A stretch of 6,357 nucleotides of DNA, from NCBI GenBank assembly GCA_001643475.1, contig LXTK01000304.1:1-6357 (forward strand), read 5' to 3'. The notes below the pieces were generated by a model, which was not told the origin of the DNA, searched no databases, and saw only the letters and a list, made by a program, of their open reading frames with translations. The translations under genes were made by a program, and so were the position numbers. Below are positions 1 to 6,105 of this stretch, piece after piece (the stretch's first letter is position 1; every line of letters starts with the position of its first letter). The stretch comes from Proteobacteria bacterium SPGG2. GTDB taxonomy: Bacteria > Pseudomonadota > Gammaproteobacteria > Acidiferrobacterales > SPGG2.

Positions 1-103
1 GGAACAATCCTTGCCCTGTCGGTCGCCTGTACCATTCCTCGAGCCAAAGATCCACGGGCGAAGCGGACCAAGACAAAGGTCCAGTGGGTGAGGCGATAAT
101 AAA

Positions 104-126
104 GTGAAGGTCCGGTGGACCTTCAC
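104..126 (-). terminator. Hairpin A copy 1, possible Rho-independent terminator of the minus-strand operon
   Basis: A perfect 10-bp inverted repeat (GTGAAGGTCC at 104-113 and GGACCTTCAC at 117-126) closes a 3-base loop. Read on the minus strand it is followed directly by TTTATTAT (positions 103-96), a U-rich tail of terminator type. It lies about 260 bp beyond the stop codon of the last operon gene, so it would be a distal terminator. The tail is not a pure U run and the loop is tight, so termination is plausible but not certain; RNA 3'-end protection is an alternative. Confidence 0.45.
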
Positions 127-163
127 CCCGCCGAACGCCCAAGCCACGGACGGCTTGGGCCGG
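127..163. repeat. Hairpin B element, copy 1 (37 bp)
   Basis: The element is CCCGCCGAACG followed by a 9-bp stem (GCCCAAGCC at 137-145, GGCTTGGGC at 152-160) with the six-base loop ACGGAC, closing with CCGG. It is the first of three copies with shared flanks and changing stem arms. It is part of the longer repeat at 86-182. Confidence 0.75.
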
Positions 164-202
164 TGCCACAGCGAAGCAGGGACTGCGTAGTGCATGGATT
201 GT

Positions 203-239
203 CCCGCTGAGCGGGTTCGCCACGGATGGCGAACCCCGG
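203..239. repeat. Hairpin B element, copy 2 (37 bp), standing between the two long repeats
   Basis: The element is CCCGCTGAGCG, then a 9-bp stem (GGGTTCGCC at 213-221, GGCGAACCC at 228-236) around the loop ACGGAT, then CCGG. It has exactly the same length as copy 1 and nearly the same flanks and loop, but the outer stem arms are entirely different and still pair. The downstream tail (GCAAGCGCAGCTGGGT) resembles the CAAGCGAAGCAGGGA tail of the other copies. No hairpin A is visible before it, so this is a shorter version of the unit. Confidence 0.75.
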
Positions 240-274
240 GCTTGCAAGCGCAGCTGGGTGAGCCGGATAAAGAG

Positions 275-293
275 AACAGTCCAGTGGACTGTT
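275..293 (-). terminator. Hairpin A copy 2, possible terminator closest to the operon end
   Basis: An 8-bp perfect inverted repeat (AACAGTCC at 275-282, GGACTGTT at 286-293) closes a 3-base loop. On the minus strand it is followed by CTCTTTATCC, a weak U-rich tail. It sits about 95 bp after the TGA of the ligase alpha gene. Its arms differ from those of the 104-126 hairpin at several positions with matching changes on both sides, while the inner TCCRGTGGA core is constant. Confidence 0.4.
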
Positions 294-295
294 GT

Positions 296-330
296 CCCGG
301 CGAACGCCGAGCCAGGAGGGCTCGGGCCGG
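296..330. repeat. Hairpin B element, copy 3 (35 bp)
   Basis: CCCGGCGAACG leads into a 7-bp stem (CCGAGCC at 307-313, GGCTCGG at 319-325) with a five-base loop AGGAG, then GCCGG. It is the most diverged of the three: the loop has lost the ACGGAY form and the stem is shorter, although one more outer pair can form if a G is bulged. It belongs to the long repeat at 256-349. Confidence 0.65.
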
Positions 331-387
331 TGCCCAAGCGAAGCAGGGAAAGCGAAGCGCAGGGGCCGAAGCGCAGCAAGGACTTTT

Positions 388-1263
388 TCAGCATCTTCCT
401 AGCACTTGCGTAATGGCGCCGCCTACGTCGGAGGGCGTCGCGAGTACCCGCACACCGGCTTCCTCAAGCGCCTTGCGTTTGGAGTCGTAGGTACCTTTAT
501 TACCCATAACTATCGCGCCGGCGTGACCCATGCGTTTGCCGGCGGGCGAGGCACTGCCCGCGACAAATGCGACTACCGGTTTGCGCATGCTGGCGGCATA
601 CTCTGCCGCCTCTTCTTCAAACGAGCCGCCAATCTCTCCCACAATAACGACGGCGTCAGTGTGCGTGTCATTGTCTAAATCTTCTAACGCATCGCGGATC
701 GTGGTACCCAGAATCGCATCGCCACCAATACCAATAAAAGCGGATTGTCCAAAGCCCGCGCGCACGAGATTGAGACAGACCAGGGTCCCCAGACTGCCGC
801 TACGCGAAATGGTTCCAATCCGTCCCGGCCGAAAGACGCGATCGTTGAACGCGGGCATGAACCCAACAAAACATTCTCCCGGTGTCGCCAGCCCCGCCGT
901 ATTCGGCCCCAGCACACGCACCTTGTTCTCACGGGCTGCGGCCAAGAGATACATCACGTCTTGCACCGGTATGTGTTCGGTGAGGATAACAAGTTTTCTC
1001 ACACCAGCATCAATCGCGTCCAAAGCGGCGTTGCGCACCGCGAGCGGAGGGATGAATAAAACCGAGACTTCAAAACCTGTCGCTTCCATCGCCTCGCTGG
1101 GACTGCCATAGACGGGTACGCCTAGATGTGTGGTGCCGGCTTTCTTTGGATTCACGCCGCCCACAATTTTCGTGCCGTACGCTTGCATGCGCTCAGTCCA
1201 AAATGTCGCTTGGCGTCCCGTGATGCCCTGAACAAGCACGCGTTCTTCGCCACGCACGATCAT
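388..1263 (-). CDS. Acid-CoA ligase (ADP/GDP-forming), alpha subunit, succinyl-CoA synthetase SucD type
   Basis: This is the CoA-binding and phosphohistidine-carrying subunit of a two-subunit acid-CoA ligase, 291 residues, full length for the SucD family. The N-terminal Rossmann CoA domain begins VLVQGITGRQ (10-19) and contains GGVNPKKAG (35-43). The ligase domain has SRSGSLGT (153-160), GIGGDAI, the VGEIGGSFEEEAA segment (208-220), and the active-site histidine in GHAGAIV (H247), which is phosphorylated in this family. The usual GPNCPG loop reads GPNTAG (119-124) and the usual SRSGTLTYE reads SRSGSLGTL, so the acid substrate is probably not succinate. The ATG overlaps the beta-subunit stop by ATGA, with GAGG seven bases upstream. 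It is the last gene of the operon. Alternatives are sulfoacetate-CoA ligase (SauC-like) or malate-CoA ligase; the family is firm, the substrate open. Confidence 0.9.
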   Translation of the reverse strand: MIVRGEERVLVQGITGRQATFWTERMQAYGTKIVGGVNPKKAGTTHLGVPVYGSPSEAMEATGFEVSVLFIPPLAVRNAALDAIDAGVRKLVILTEHIPVQDVMYLLAAARENKVRVLGPNTAGLATPGECFVGFMPAFNDRVFRPGRIGTISRSGSLGTLVCLNLVRAGFGQSAFIGIGGDAILGTTIRDALEDLDNDTHTDAVVIVGEIGGSFEEEAAEYAASMRKPVVAFVAGSASPAGKRMGHAGAIVMGNKGTYDSKRKALEEAGVRVLATPSDVGGAITQVLGRC

Positions 1264-2381
1264 TTCGCCGCCTCGACCGCCGCTCTGACCGCGTCGTCCA
1301 GGGCGTCATAGGGTTCGATACCGAGCCGCTCTCGCAGCATCTGCACCGCTTCGTCTTCGCCGGTCCCGTGCACCGTAAAGAAAACGGGAACCTTGGGCTT
1401 GAGCATCTCCCACGCCGCCGTGACACCTTCCATCATGACGTCCGTGCGGGCGACGGCCCCGCAGAAATTGATCAAGACACTCTTCACGCGCGGATTAGCC
1501 AACACCAGCTCCAGCGCGGGCTTGCCCTTGACGTAGGCATCACCACCGATTTCCAAAAAATTGGCCGGCGCACCTCCGTGATAGCGCACAACATCAAGCG
1601 TTGTCATCGTCAACCCGGCACCGTTAGCCAATATCCCCACATCACCATCGAGTTCATAATAGCGTAATCCGAGTTCACAGCTGCGGGCTTCGAGCTCGGT
1701 CATGGGCTCTCGTGCGCCACGGTCCGCTAATTCCGGTTGGCGCTGGATGCCCGAATCATCGAGCACAAACTTACAGTCCAGGGCGACAAGATCACCGCCC
1801 TCGATCACCGCAAGCGGATTGATCTCGACCAACTCGGCATCGTTGGTACTGTAGACCTGGTAAAGCCTGACCAACAGATCGGCCACCGCACCCGCGTCAT
1901 CGAACTCCAGGCCTACCAGCATCTGCAGCGCGTTTGCATGATCGAGTCCATGTCTAATATCCACCGACAATTGCCGCAGTCGATCGGCCTTGGTGGCTGC
2001 CACTTCTTCGATGTCGATGCCACCTTCGACGGAAAACATCAGCAGCGGACTCTTACTCGCCGGATCGTTGAGAACAGCGGCGTAATACTCGCGCACAATC
2101 GGTGCGCGTTGCTCGACCAACACGCGCTCCACCGTGTGTTCGCCAATTAGCATGCCAAGGATTTCCGAAGCCGCGACACGCGCTGAGTCGGCGTCATCAG
2201 CGGTTTTGATACCGCCAGCCTTACCGCGTTTACCGGTCGGTACTTGCGCCTTAACCACGACTGGTCCGAGTTCAGTCGCTGCCTGCGCCGCCTGTTCCGG
2301 GGTCGTGGCCAGCATGCTGCGCGGCACTTGGATGCCCGCCGCCACGAGCAATGGTTTGGCGGCATGTTCCTCGAAGTTCAT
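1260..2381 (-). CDS. Acid-CoA ligase (ADP/GDP-forming), beta subunit, succinyl-CoA synthetase SucC type
   Basis: This is the nucleotide- and acid-binding subunit, partner of the gene at 388-1263; 373 residues against about 388 for E. coli SucC. The start MNFEEHAAKPLL matches the family N-terminus. The ATP-grasp domain shows VVVKAQVPTGKRGKAGG (41-57; K44 matches the nucleotide-binding lysine) and EINPL with E186, N188 and D202 as likely metal ligands. The C-terminal flavodoxin-like domain has LANGAGLTM (251-259), GGAPANFLEIGG (269-280) and NFCGAVARTD (305-314). In SucC this last segment is NIFGGIVRCD (recalled from the E. coli sequence) and contacts the acid, so the changes argue for a different substrate. 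A TAA and 24 bases separate it from the dehydrogenase gene; no good Shine-Dalgarno is visible there, so translation may depend on the upstream gene. A SauD-like role in sulfoacetate activation is an inference from context. Confidence 0.9.
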   Translation of the reverse strand: MNFEEHAAKPLLVAAGIQVPRSMLATTPEQAAQAATELGPVVVKAQVPTGKRGKAGGIKTADDADSARVAASEILGMLIGEHTVERVLVEQRAPIVREYYAAVLNDPASKSPLLMFSVEGGIDIEEVAATKADRLRQLSVDIRHGLDHANALQMLVGLEFDDAGAVADLLVRLYQVYSTNDAELVEINPLAVIEGGDLVALDCKFVLDDSGIQRQPELADRGAREPMTELEARSCELGLRYYELDGDVGILANGAGLTMTTLDVVRYHGGAPANFLEIGGDAYVKGKPALELVLANPRVKSVLINFCGAVARTDVMMEGVTAAWEMLKPKVPVFFTVHGTGEDEAVQMLRERLGIEPYDALDDAVRAAVEAAK

Positions 2382-2405
2382 GGATGAATCTCTAAAGAGG
2401 AGGAC

Positions 2406-3833
2406 TTATTTCCCGTAGCGCGACCAGTAGTCGCCAAATAGCTCTTCTTCGGTCGGCTTGTCTTCCGCGATTACGGTCGAGAGGTGGGTAATGTTGATGA
2501 AGTGTCGATAGTTGAGATTCTCGCTGATGCTATTACCACCCCAAGTACCGCAGCCCATACTGAGCGTAAAGTTAAGACCGCTGTTGAATCCGCCACCGTT
2601 ACCAAATGTATGGGCTTGGTTGACCAACACCCGAACGACGTCGATCTTCTCAGCGAGATAACGGGCGTGGTCCATATTCTGCGTATGAATGCCGCAAGAA
2701 TGCCCCCTACCGACATAATCGAGGATCGCCTGGATCCGCGCGGCTGCTTTCTCGAAATCACTGGCGCGATAGACTGTCAGCACCAGCGAAAGTTTTTCGT
2801 CAGAGAACGGGTGTTTTGGGCCGACACCGGTTTCTTCGACCATAAAGAAACGTGCCGCCTGCGCTGCATCTGGCAATCCCGCTTCACGCGCGAGCACGGC
2901 CGCATCCTTGGCAATCACCTTGTGATTCAAACGCCCATCGATCCATAGCGTGTTTTCGATCGCTTTCTTTACTCTAGCGTTGGCAAGATAGCCACCGACG
3001 GCCTCTAGCGCCGAGATCGCCTCCTTATAGACATCGTCCAAAATGACAACGGCATTCTCAGACGAACACGACGTAGCGTTGTCGAAGGTCTTTGAGGCAC
3101 AGATTTTCTCGGCCGCGTCTTTGAGATCGGCACTGCTATCGATAATGACGGGTACATTGCCGGTGCCGACGCCGATCGCCGGTGTGCCACTGCGGTAAGA
3201 GTTGCGTACGTTGTTTTGCGAACCCGTCGTGACAACCAAATCACAGGCCTGCATCAACGCGTTGGTCAACGCCTTGTTAACCGGTGCCGGCAACACCTGT
3301 ACCAGATCCGTCGGCAATCCAATGGTTTCTAGCGCCGAGCGCATAAGCTCAACTGCGCGCGCGGTGGTCGTCCAACCTGCCGGCGACGGCGCGATAATAA
3401 TCGCGTTACGCCCCTTGATCGCCATCATTGCCTTATTGACTGGCGTGGCCGCCGGATTGGTAGACGGCGTCACGGCACCGACGACGCCCACGGGTTTGGC
3501 GTATTTGACGATACCATGGGCCTTGTCTTGTTCAATCACACCCACGGTCTTAACTCGCGACAGGTCGCGCAAGGTACCAAAGGTCTTGCGTTGATTCTTG
3601 ACGATCTTATCGGCGACGTTACCGAGTCCGGTATCGCGTACGGCTGATTCGGCAAGTTCCTTGGCGTGTTCTGGCTTGCAGAGTGACCACGCCAGCGCGG
3701 TGACCGCTTCATCGGTGCGTGCTTGCGTAGCGTGGGCAAACGCCGACAGGGCCGCCCGTGCTCGTGCCACAAGCTCGTTCACCGCGTGGACTTCCGGTGT
3801 TCCGGCGGACATCATTTCACCTTGTTTGCCCAT
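2406..3833 (-). CDS. sauS: CoA-acylating aldehyde dehydrogenase, sulfoacetaldehyde dehydrogenase (SauS)-like
   Basis: This 475-residue NAD(P)-dependent enzyme interconverts an aldehyde and its acyl-CoA. It has the acylating ALDH hallmarks: VTPSTNPAATPVNK (121-134), GVGTGNVPV (221-229), catalytic C256 in ATSCSSEN, and the C-terminal MGCGTWGGNSISEN segment (426-439) also seen in EutE/AdhE relatives. The NQAHTFGNGGGF stretch (405-416) is what I associate with proteins annotated as SauS, which converts sulfoacetyl-CoA to sulfoacetaldehyde; the substrate is not proven. Soluble, no signal peptide. The ATG at 3833 directly follows the TAG of the PLP gene, but its Shine-Dalgarno is poor. AAGG lies 4 and 7 bases before in-frame ATGs at 3815 and 3812, so the true start may be there (about 468 residues). 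The ligase genes downstream would supply or consume its acyl-CoA. Family very sure, gene symbol moderate. Confidence 0.8.
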   Translation of the reverse strand: MGKQGEMMSAGTPEVHAVNELVARARAALSAFAHATQARTDEAVTALAWSLCKPEHAKELAESAVRDTGLGNVADKIVKNQRKTFGTLRDLSRVKTVGVIEQDKAHGIVKYAKPVGVVGAVTPSTNPAATPVNKAMMAIKGRNAIIIAPSPAGWTTTARAVELMRSALETIGLPTDLVQVLPAPVNKALTNALMQACDLVVTTGSQNNVRNSYRSGTPAIGVGTGNVPVIIDSSADLKDAAEKICASKTFDNATSCSSENAVVILDDVYKEAISALEAVGGYLANARVKKAIENTLWIDGRLNHKVIAKDAAVLAREAGLPDAAQAARFFMVEETGVGPKHPFSDEKLSLVLTVYRASDFEKAAARIQAILDYVGRGHSCGIHTQNMDHARYLAEKIDVVRVLVNQAHTFGNGGGFNSGLNFTLSMGCGTWGGNSISENLNYRHFINITHLSTVIAEDKPTEEELFGDYWSRYGK

Positions 3834-4850
3834 CTATCCGCGCAAGACATCGCAGAACAACATCGGATCGACGTTACCACCTGAACATACGACAACTACA
3901 TTGTTACCACGACAATCGAGTTTACCGCTTAGCACCGCCGCTAACGCAACCGCGCCGCCCGGTTCGACTACCAACTTGAAATGATGGAATGCCGCCACCA
4001 TGGCCGCTTTCACATCATCGTCGCTGACAACGAGCGCGCCTTTGAGTAAGCGAGAGTTAATATTGAACGCCAATTCACCGGGGGTGGGGACTAGTAGCGC
4101 ATCGCATATCGATTTTGTTTCCCCATCATTATGTTCGCGCTGTCCGCTTGCCAGCGACCGGGCAGTGTCGTCGAAACCGGCTGGCTCTACCGCATACACA
4201 TCCGTCGTCGGCGTTTTTTCCGCTAGCGCGATCGCGCACCCGGCGATCAGACCGCCGCCGCCGCAGGGCACCAGCACCGTATCCAAAATTAGGCCAAGCT
4301 CGGCGGCACGATCGGCGATTTCAAGGCCAATGGTTCCCTGACCGGCGATAATAGCGGGATCTTCGTAGGACCGGTCGAGGGTAGCGCCGCGCTCATTGGC
4401 AATCTGTTGCGCCAACGCCTCTCTGTCTTCGCGATAGCGGTCATACAGGCGCACTTCAGCGCCATAGGCCCGTGTATTGGCCTGCTTAATCGCCGGCGCG
4501 TCGGCTGGCATGACGATGACGGCCGGGATGCCCAGTATCTGCGCCGCCGCCGCTATGCCTTGAGCGTGATTACCGGAGGAAAACGCGACCACCCCGCACT
4601 TTCGGGCCGTCTGATCGAGTCGCGACAATCGGTTGTAGGCACCACGAAACTTAAACGCGCCCGTACGTTGTAACATCTCAGGTTTAACTAAGAGTCGCCC
4701 GCCGAGCTGTGTATTGAGCGCCGGTGATTCGAGCAGCGGCGTCACTACCGCGTGGTCGCGTATACAGCGCGCTGCGTCGAGCACGTCGGCGAAGCTCGGC
4801 GCTGCCGGCTGCACATCGATGCTTGACGTAGCGCCAGGCACCATGGCCAA
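3834..4850 (-). CDS. PLP-dependent serine/threonine dehydratase-like ammonia-lyase, no ACT domain
   Basis: This is a fold-type II PLP enzyme of the threonine dehydratase / serine racemase group, 338 residues. Visible motifs are the Schiff-base lysine K67 in GAFKFRGA (65-72), SSGNHAQG for the PLP phosphate/substrate loop (91-98), the glycine loop PCGGGGLIAG (195-204), VEPGGA (295-300) and CSGGNVDP (322-329) near the cofactor ring nitrogen. Nothing follows the catalytic domain, so there is no ACT regulatory domain as in biosynthetic IlvA; the size fits catabolic dehydratases, serine racemase, threo-3-hydroxyaspartate dehydratase or EutB of hydroxyectoine use. Start: TTG at 4850 directly abuts the tctA stop and has GAAGG five bases upstream; ATG at 4844 (two codons in) is the other choice and I cannot decide. 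Its place between transporter and dehydrogenase suggests it acts on an imported or derived hydroxy-amino acid, which is inference. Confidence 0.85.
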   Translation of the reverse strand: MAMVPGATSSIDVQPAAPSFADVLDAARCIRDHAVVTPLLESPALNTQLGGRLLVKPEMLQRTGAFKFRGAYNRLSRLDQTARKCGVVAFSSGNHAQGIAAAAQILGIPAVIVMPADAPAIKQANTRAYGAEVRLYDRYREDREALAQQIANERGATLDRSYEDPAIIAGQGTIGLEIADRAAELGLILDTVLVPCGGGGLIAGCAIALAEKTPTTDVYAVEPAGFDDTARSLASGQREHNDGETKSICDALLVPTPGELAFNINSRLLKGALVVSDDDVKAAMVAAFHHFKLVVEPGGAVALAAVLSGKLDCRGNNVVVVCSGGNVDPMLFCDVLRG

Positions 4851-6086
4851 TCAAGCCTTCACGCCAAGACCGCGGCGCGCACCAACGGTCGACAACAATA
4901 AGATGCCCAGGGCGAGGAACTGGAACGGTATGCGCAACAACTGGGTAACGGTTTTTACCTCAAGATAGCCAAGCACGAAGATGGCGATATTGGCGAAGAA
5001 CATGGCCGCGAACACCACATACACCAGTTCCGAACTGTTGGTAAACACCAAGGGTCCCGGTTCCATGTCGTGCATCTGGAACACACCAATCATCATGGCG
5101 GTGAGCGCCCCACCGGGCAGCCCCAGGGATAGCAGCGGAATCATGGCGGCGCCGGTGGCGGCATTGTTGGCAGTCTCCGATGCGACCACGCCCTCTAGGC
5201 AGCCGGTGCCGAACTTCTCCGGTGTTCTCGACCAACGCACCGCCTCGTTATAGCTCAAGAACGCGGCCAAGGTCGCGCCGATACCGGGCAGGATGCCAGC
5301 GAAAAACCCCAATAGCACCGATCGCAGTACTGCGATCTTAAGCCGCCAAAACTCGAGCAGGCTAGGCAGCTTGGTACTAAAGGCAGGCATCTGAAAGACA
5401 CCGACCACGCGCTTTTCGGCCTGCACAAACACCTCGGATACCGCAAAGAAACCCAGGATCAGTGGAATGAAATGGATACCGGCGAGCAAATAGACAAAAC
5501 CAAACTCGTAGCGCTCCATGCCGGCGACCGGGTCAAGCCCGACGGTGGCAACCATGAGGCCGAGTAATATCGACAACCATCCTTTCCACAACGTCCTAGC
5601 CCCTACCGACGATGCAACCGCAATACCGAGAAACACGAGCGCAAATATCTCCGGCGGACCGAATGCCCTAATCGCCCAATCCGCCAAAAGCGGCGTAAAT
5701 GCGATCATGAGTAACACAGAACAGGTCCCACCCAATGATGAACACAGCACAGCAGCACCAATGGCCTTACCGGCCTCGCCTTTCTGGGTCATCGGGTAAC
5801 CGTCGAAGGCAGTGGGCGCGTTTTCGGGTGAACCGGGGATGTTGAACAGGATCGCAGTGACCGCACCCCCATAGGTACCTGAACAATAGAGCACGGAGTA
5901 GAACATAATCGCGTCGGATGCGCTGAGGATGCCTGAAAACGGCAGAAAGATAGCGCCCAAGGTAAGCATATTCACGCCAGGAATGGCGCCAAATAACATA
6001 CCGCCAATCAGTCCGGCGAAGAATATGCCGACGCTCAAGGGATTGCCAAAGAGCGTTAATGCCCCACCTATTAACTGTTCCAGCAT
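4851..6086 (-). CDS. tctA: TctA-family large permease subunit of a tripartite tricarboxylate transporter, C-terminally short
   Basis: This integral inner-membrane protein is the main channel subunit of a TTT importer, working with TctB and a periplasmic TctC binding protein (not in the window). Family signatures are GAIPGV (33-38), GTYGGAVTAILFNIPG (70-85) with ENAPTAFDGYPM (88-99), then in the second half GILPGIGATL (264-273), SETANNAATGA (303-313) and LGLPGG (321-326). Hydrophobic segments run throughout. The substrate is a small organic anion; members are known for citrate, other carboxylates and, as I recall, sulfolactate. At 411 residues it is about 90 short of the usual ~500: the protein breaks off after FLALGILLLSTVGA with RRGLGVKA and TGA, where relatives continue with more membrane helices. 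The next gene starts at the very next base, so the missing part is absent rather than frameshifted. ATG with GGAG eight bases upstream, 19 bp after tctB. Confidence 0.9.
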   Translation of the reverse strand: MLEQLIGGALTLFGNPLSVGIFFAGLIGGMLFGAIPGVNMLTLGAIFLPFSGILSASDAIMFYSVLYCSGTYGGAVTAILFNIPGSPENAPTAFDGYPMTQKGEAGKAIGAAVLCSSLGGTCSVLLMIAFTPLLADWAIRAFGPPEIFALVFLGIAVASSVGARTLWKGWLSILLGLMVATVGLDPVAGMERYEFGFVYLLAGIHFIPLILGFFAVSEVFVQAEKRVVGVFQMPAFSTKLPSLLEFWRLKIAVLRSVLLGFFAGILPGIGATLAAFLSYNEAVRWSRTPEKFGTGCLEGVVASETANNAATGAAMIPLLSLGLPGGALTAMMIGVFQMHDMEPGPLVFTNSSELVYVVFAAMFFANIAIFVLGYLEVKTVTQLLRIPFQFLALGILLLSTVGARRGLGVKA

Positions 6087-6105
6087 TGGTGTGCTCCGAT
6101 GCTCG

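Larger units (their letters stand above)
86..182. repeat. Long direct repeat, copy 1 (about 97 bp, two hairpins)
   Basis: This unit begins GGGTGAG and ends GCGAAGCAGGGA. It matches the unit at 256-349 in order and spacing: GGGTGAG, an A-rich spacer, hairpin A, CCCG-CGAACG, hairpin B, CCGGTGCC, then AGCGAAGCAGGGA. The two starts are 170 bp apart. Flanks are much better conserved than the stem arms. I do not recognise the family; it resembles an intergenic structured repeat rather than an insertion sequence, since no transposase or terminal inverted repeats are seen. Confidence 0.75.
256..349. repeat. Long direct repeat, copy 2 (about 94 bp, two hairpins)
   Basis: This is the second full copy of the unit at 86-182, with the same order of conserved blocks and the same closing GCGAAGCAGGGA. 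Its hairpin A arms (AACAGTCC/GGACTGTT) and hairpin B arms (CCGAGCC/GGCTCGG) differ from copy 1 yet remain complementary. It is followed at 350-381 by shorter echoes of the tail motif (AGCGAAGCGCAGG, CCGAAGCGCAGCAAGGA), which suggests further degenerate partial copies. Confidence 0.75.
1..387. other. Non-coding region downstream of the operon, rich in hairpin repeats
   Basis: I see no convincing gene here. The only long plus-strand reading frame starts near 194, runs straight through the hairpin repeats, and then continues antisense into the ligase alpha gene, so it is probably spurious. The first ~60 bases show no clear structure. A weak inverted repeat (GGACC at 65-69 with GGTCC at 78-82) and a TCCAGTGGG at 80-88 look like remnants of the hairpin elements that follow. 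From 86 to about 380 the sequence is built of related repeats, listed separately. The operon on the minus strand reads into this region, so it would form the 3' untranslated region and terminator of that transcript. Confidence 0.75.

Noticed and set aside
240..249. Perfect palindrome GCTTGCAAGC as an operator
   Set aside because: It falls in the conserved tail of a repeat unit, downstream of the operon with no promoter nearby, and ten bases alone are weak evidence.
86..349. CRISPR array
   Set aside because: The repeats are few, long, unevenly spaced and diverged, with structure in both arms and no uniform spacers or cas genes.
86..349. Integron attC sites or insertion-sequence ends
   Set aside because: No integrase or transposase, no attC core sites and no target-site duplication are visible; the hairpins are short and lie as flanked units inside a repeat array.
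194..490. Plus-strand reading frame of about 98 codons through the repeat region
   Set aside because: It reads through the inverted repeats and then antisense to the end of the ligase alpha gene, has a composition rich in R, A, G and Q, and shows no recognisable motif or good ribosome site.
530..1111. Plus-strand open frame of 193 codons antisense to the ligase alpha gene
   Set aside because: The minus-strand frame has complete SucD motifs including GHAGAIV; the plus frame is a composition-driven shadow rich in S, A, T and P.
2396..2404. AGAGGAGGA on the plus strand, a strong Shine-Dalgarno-like string
   Set aside because: No start codon with a credible reading frame follows at suitable spacing; it lies in the short gap between two minus-strand genes.
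2484..2948. Plus-strand open frame of 154 codons antisense to the aldehyde dehydrogenase
   Set aside because: It lies wholly within the conserved dehydrogenase gene and has no family signature of its own.
4851..6086. Frameshift explaining the short TctA
   Set aside because: The next gene starts at the adjacent base and shows PLP-enzyme homology within some 35 codons, leaving no room for the missing C-terminal helices in another frame.
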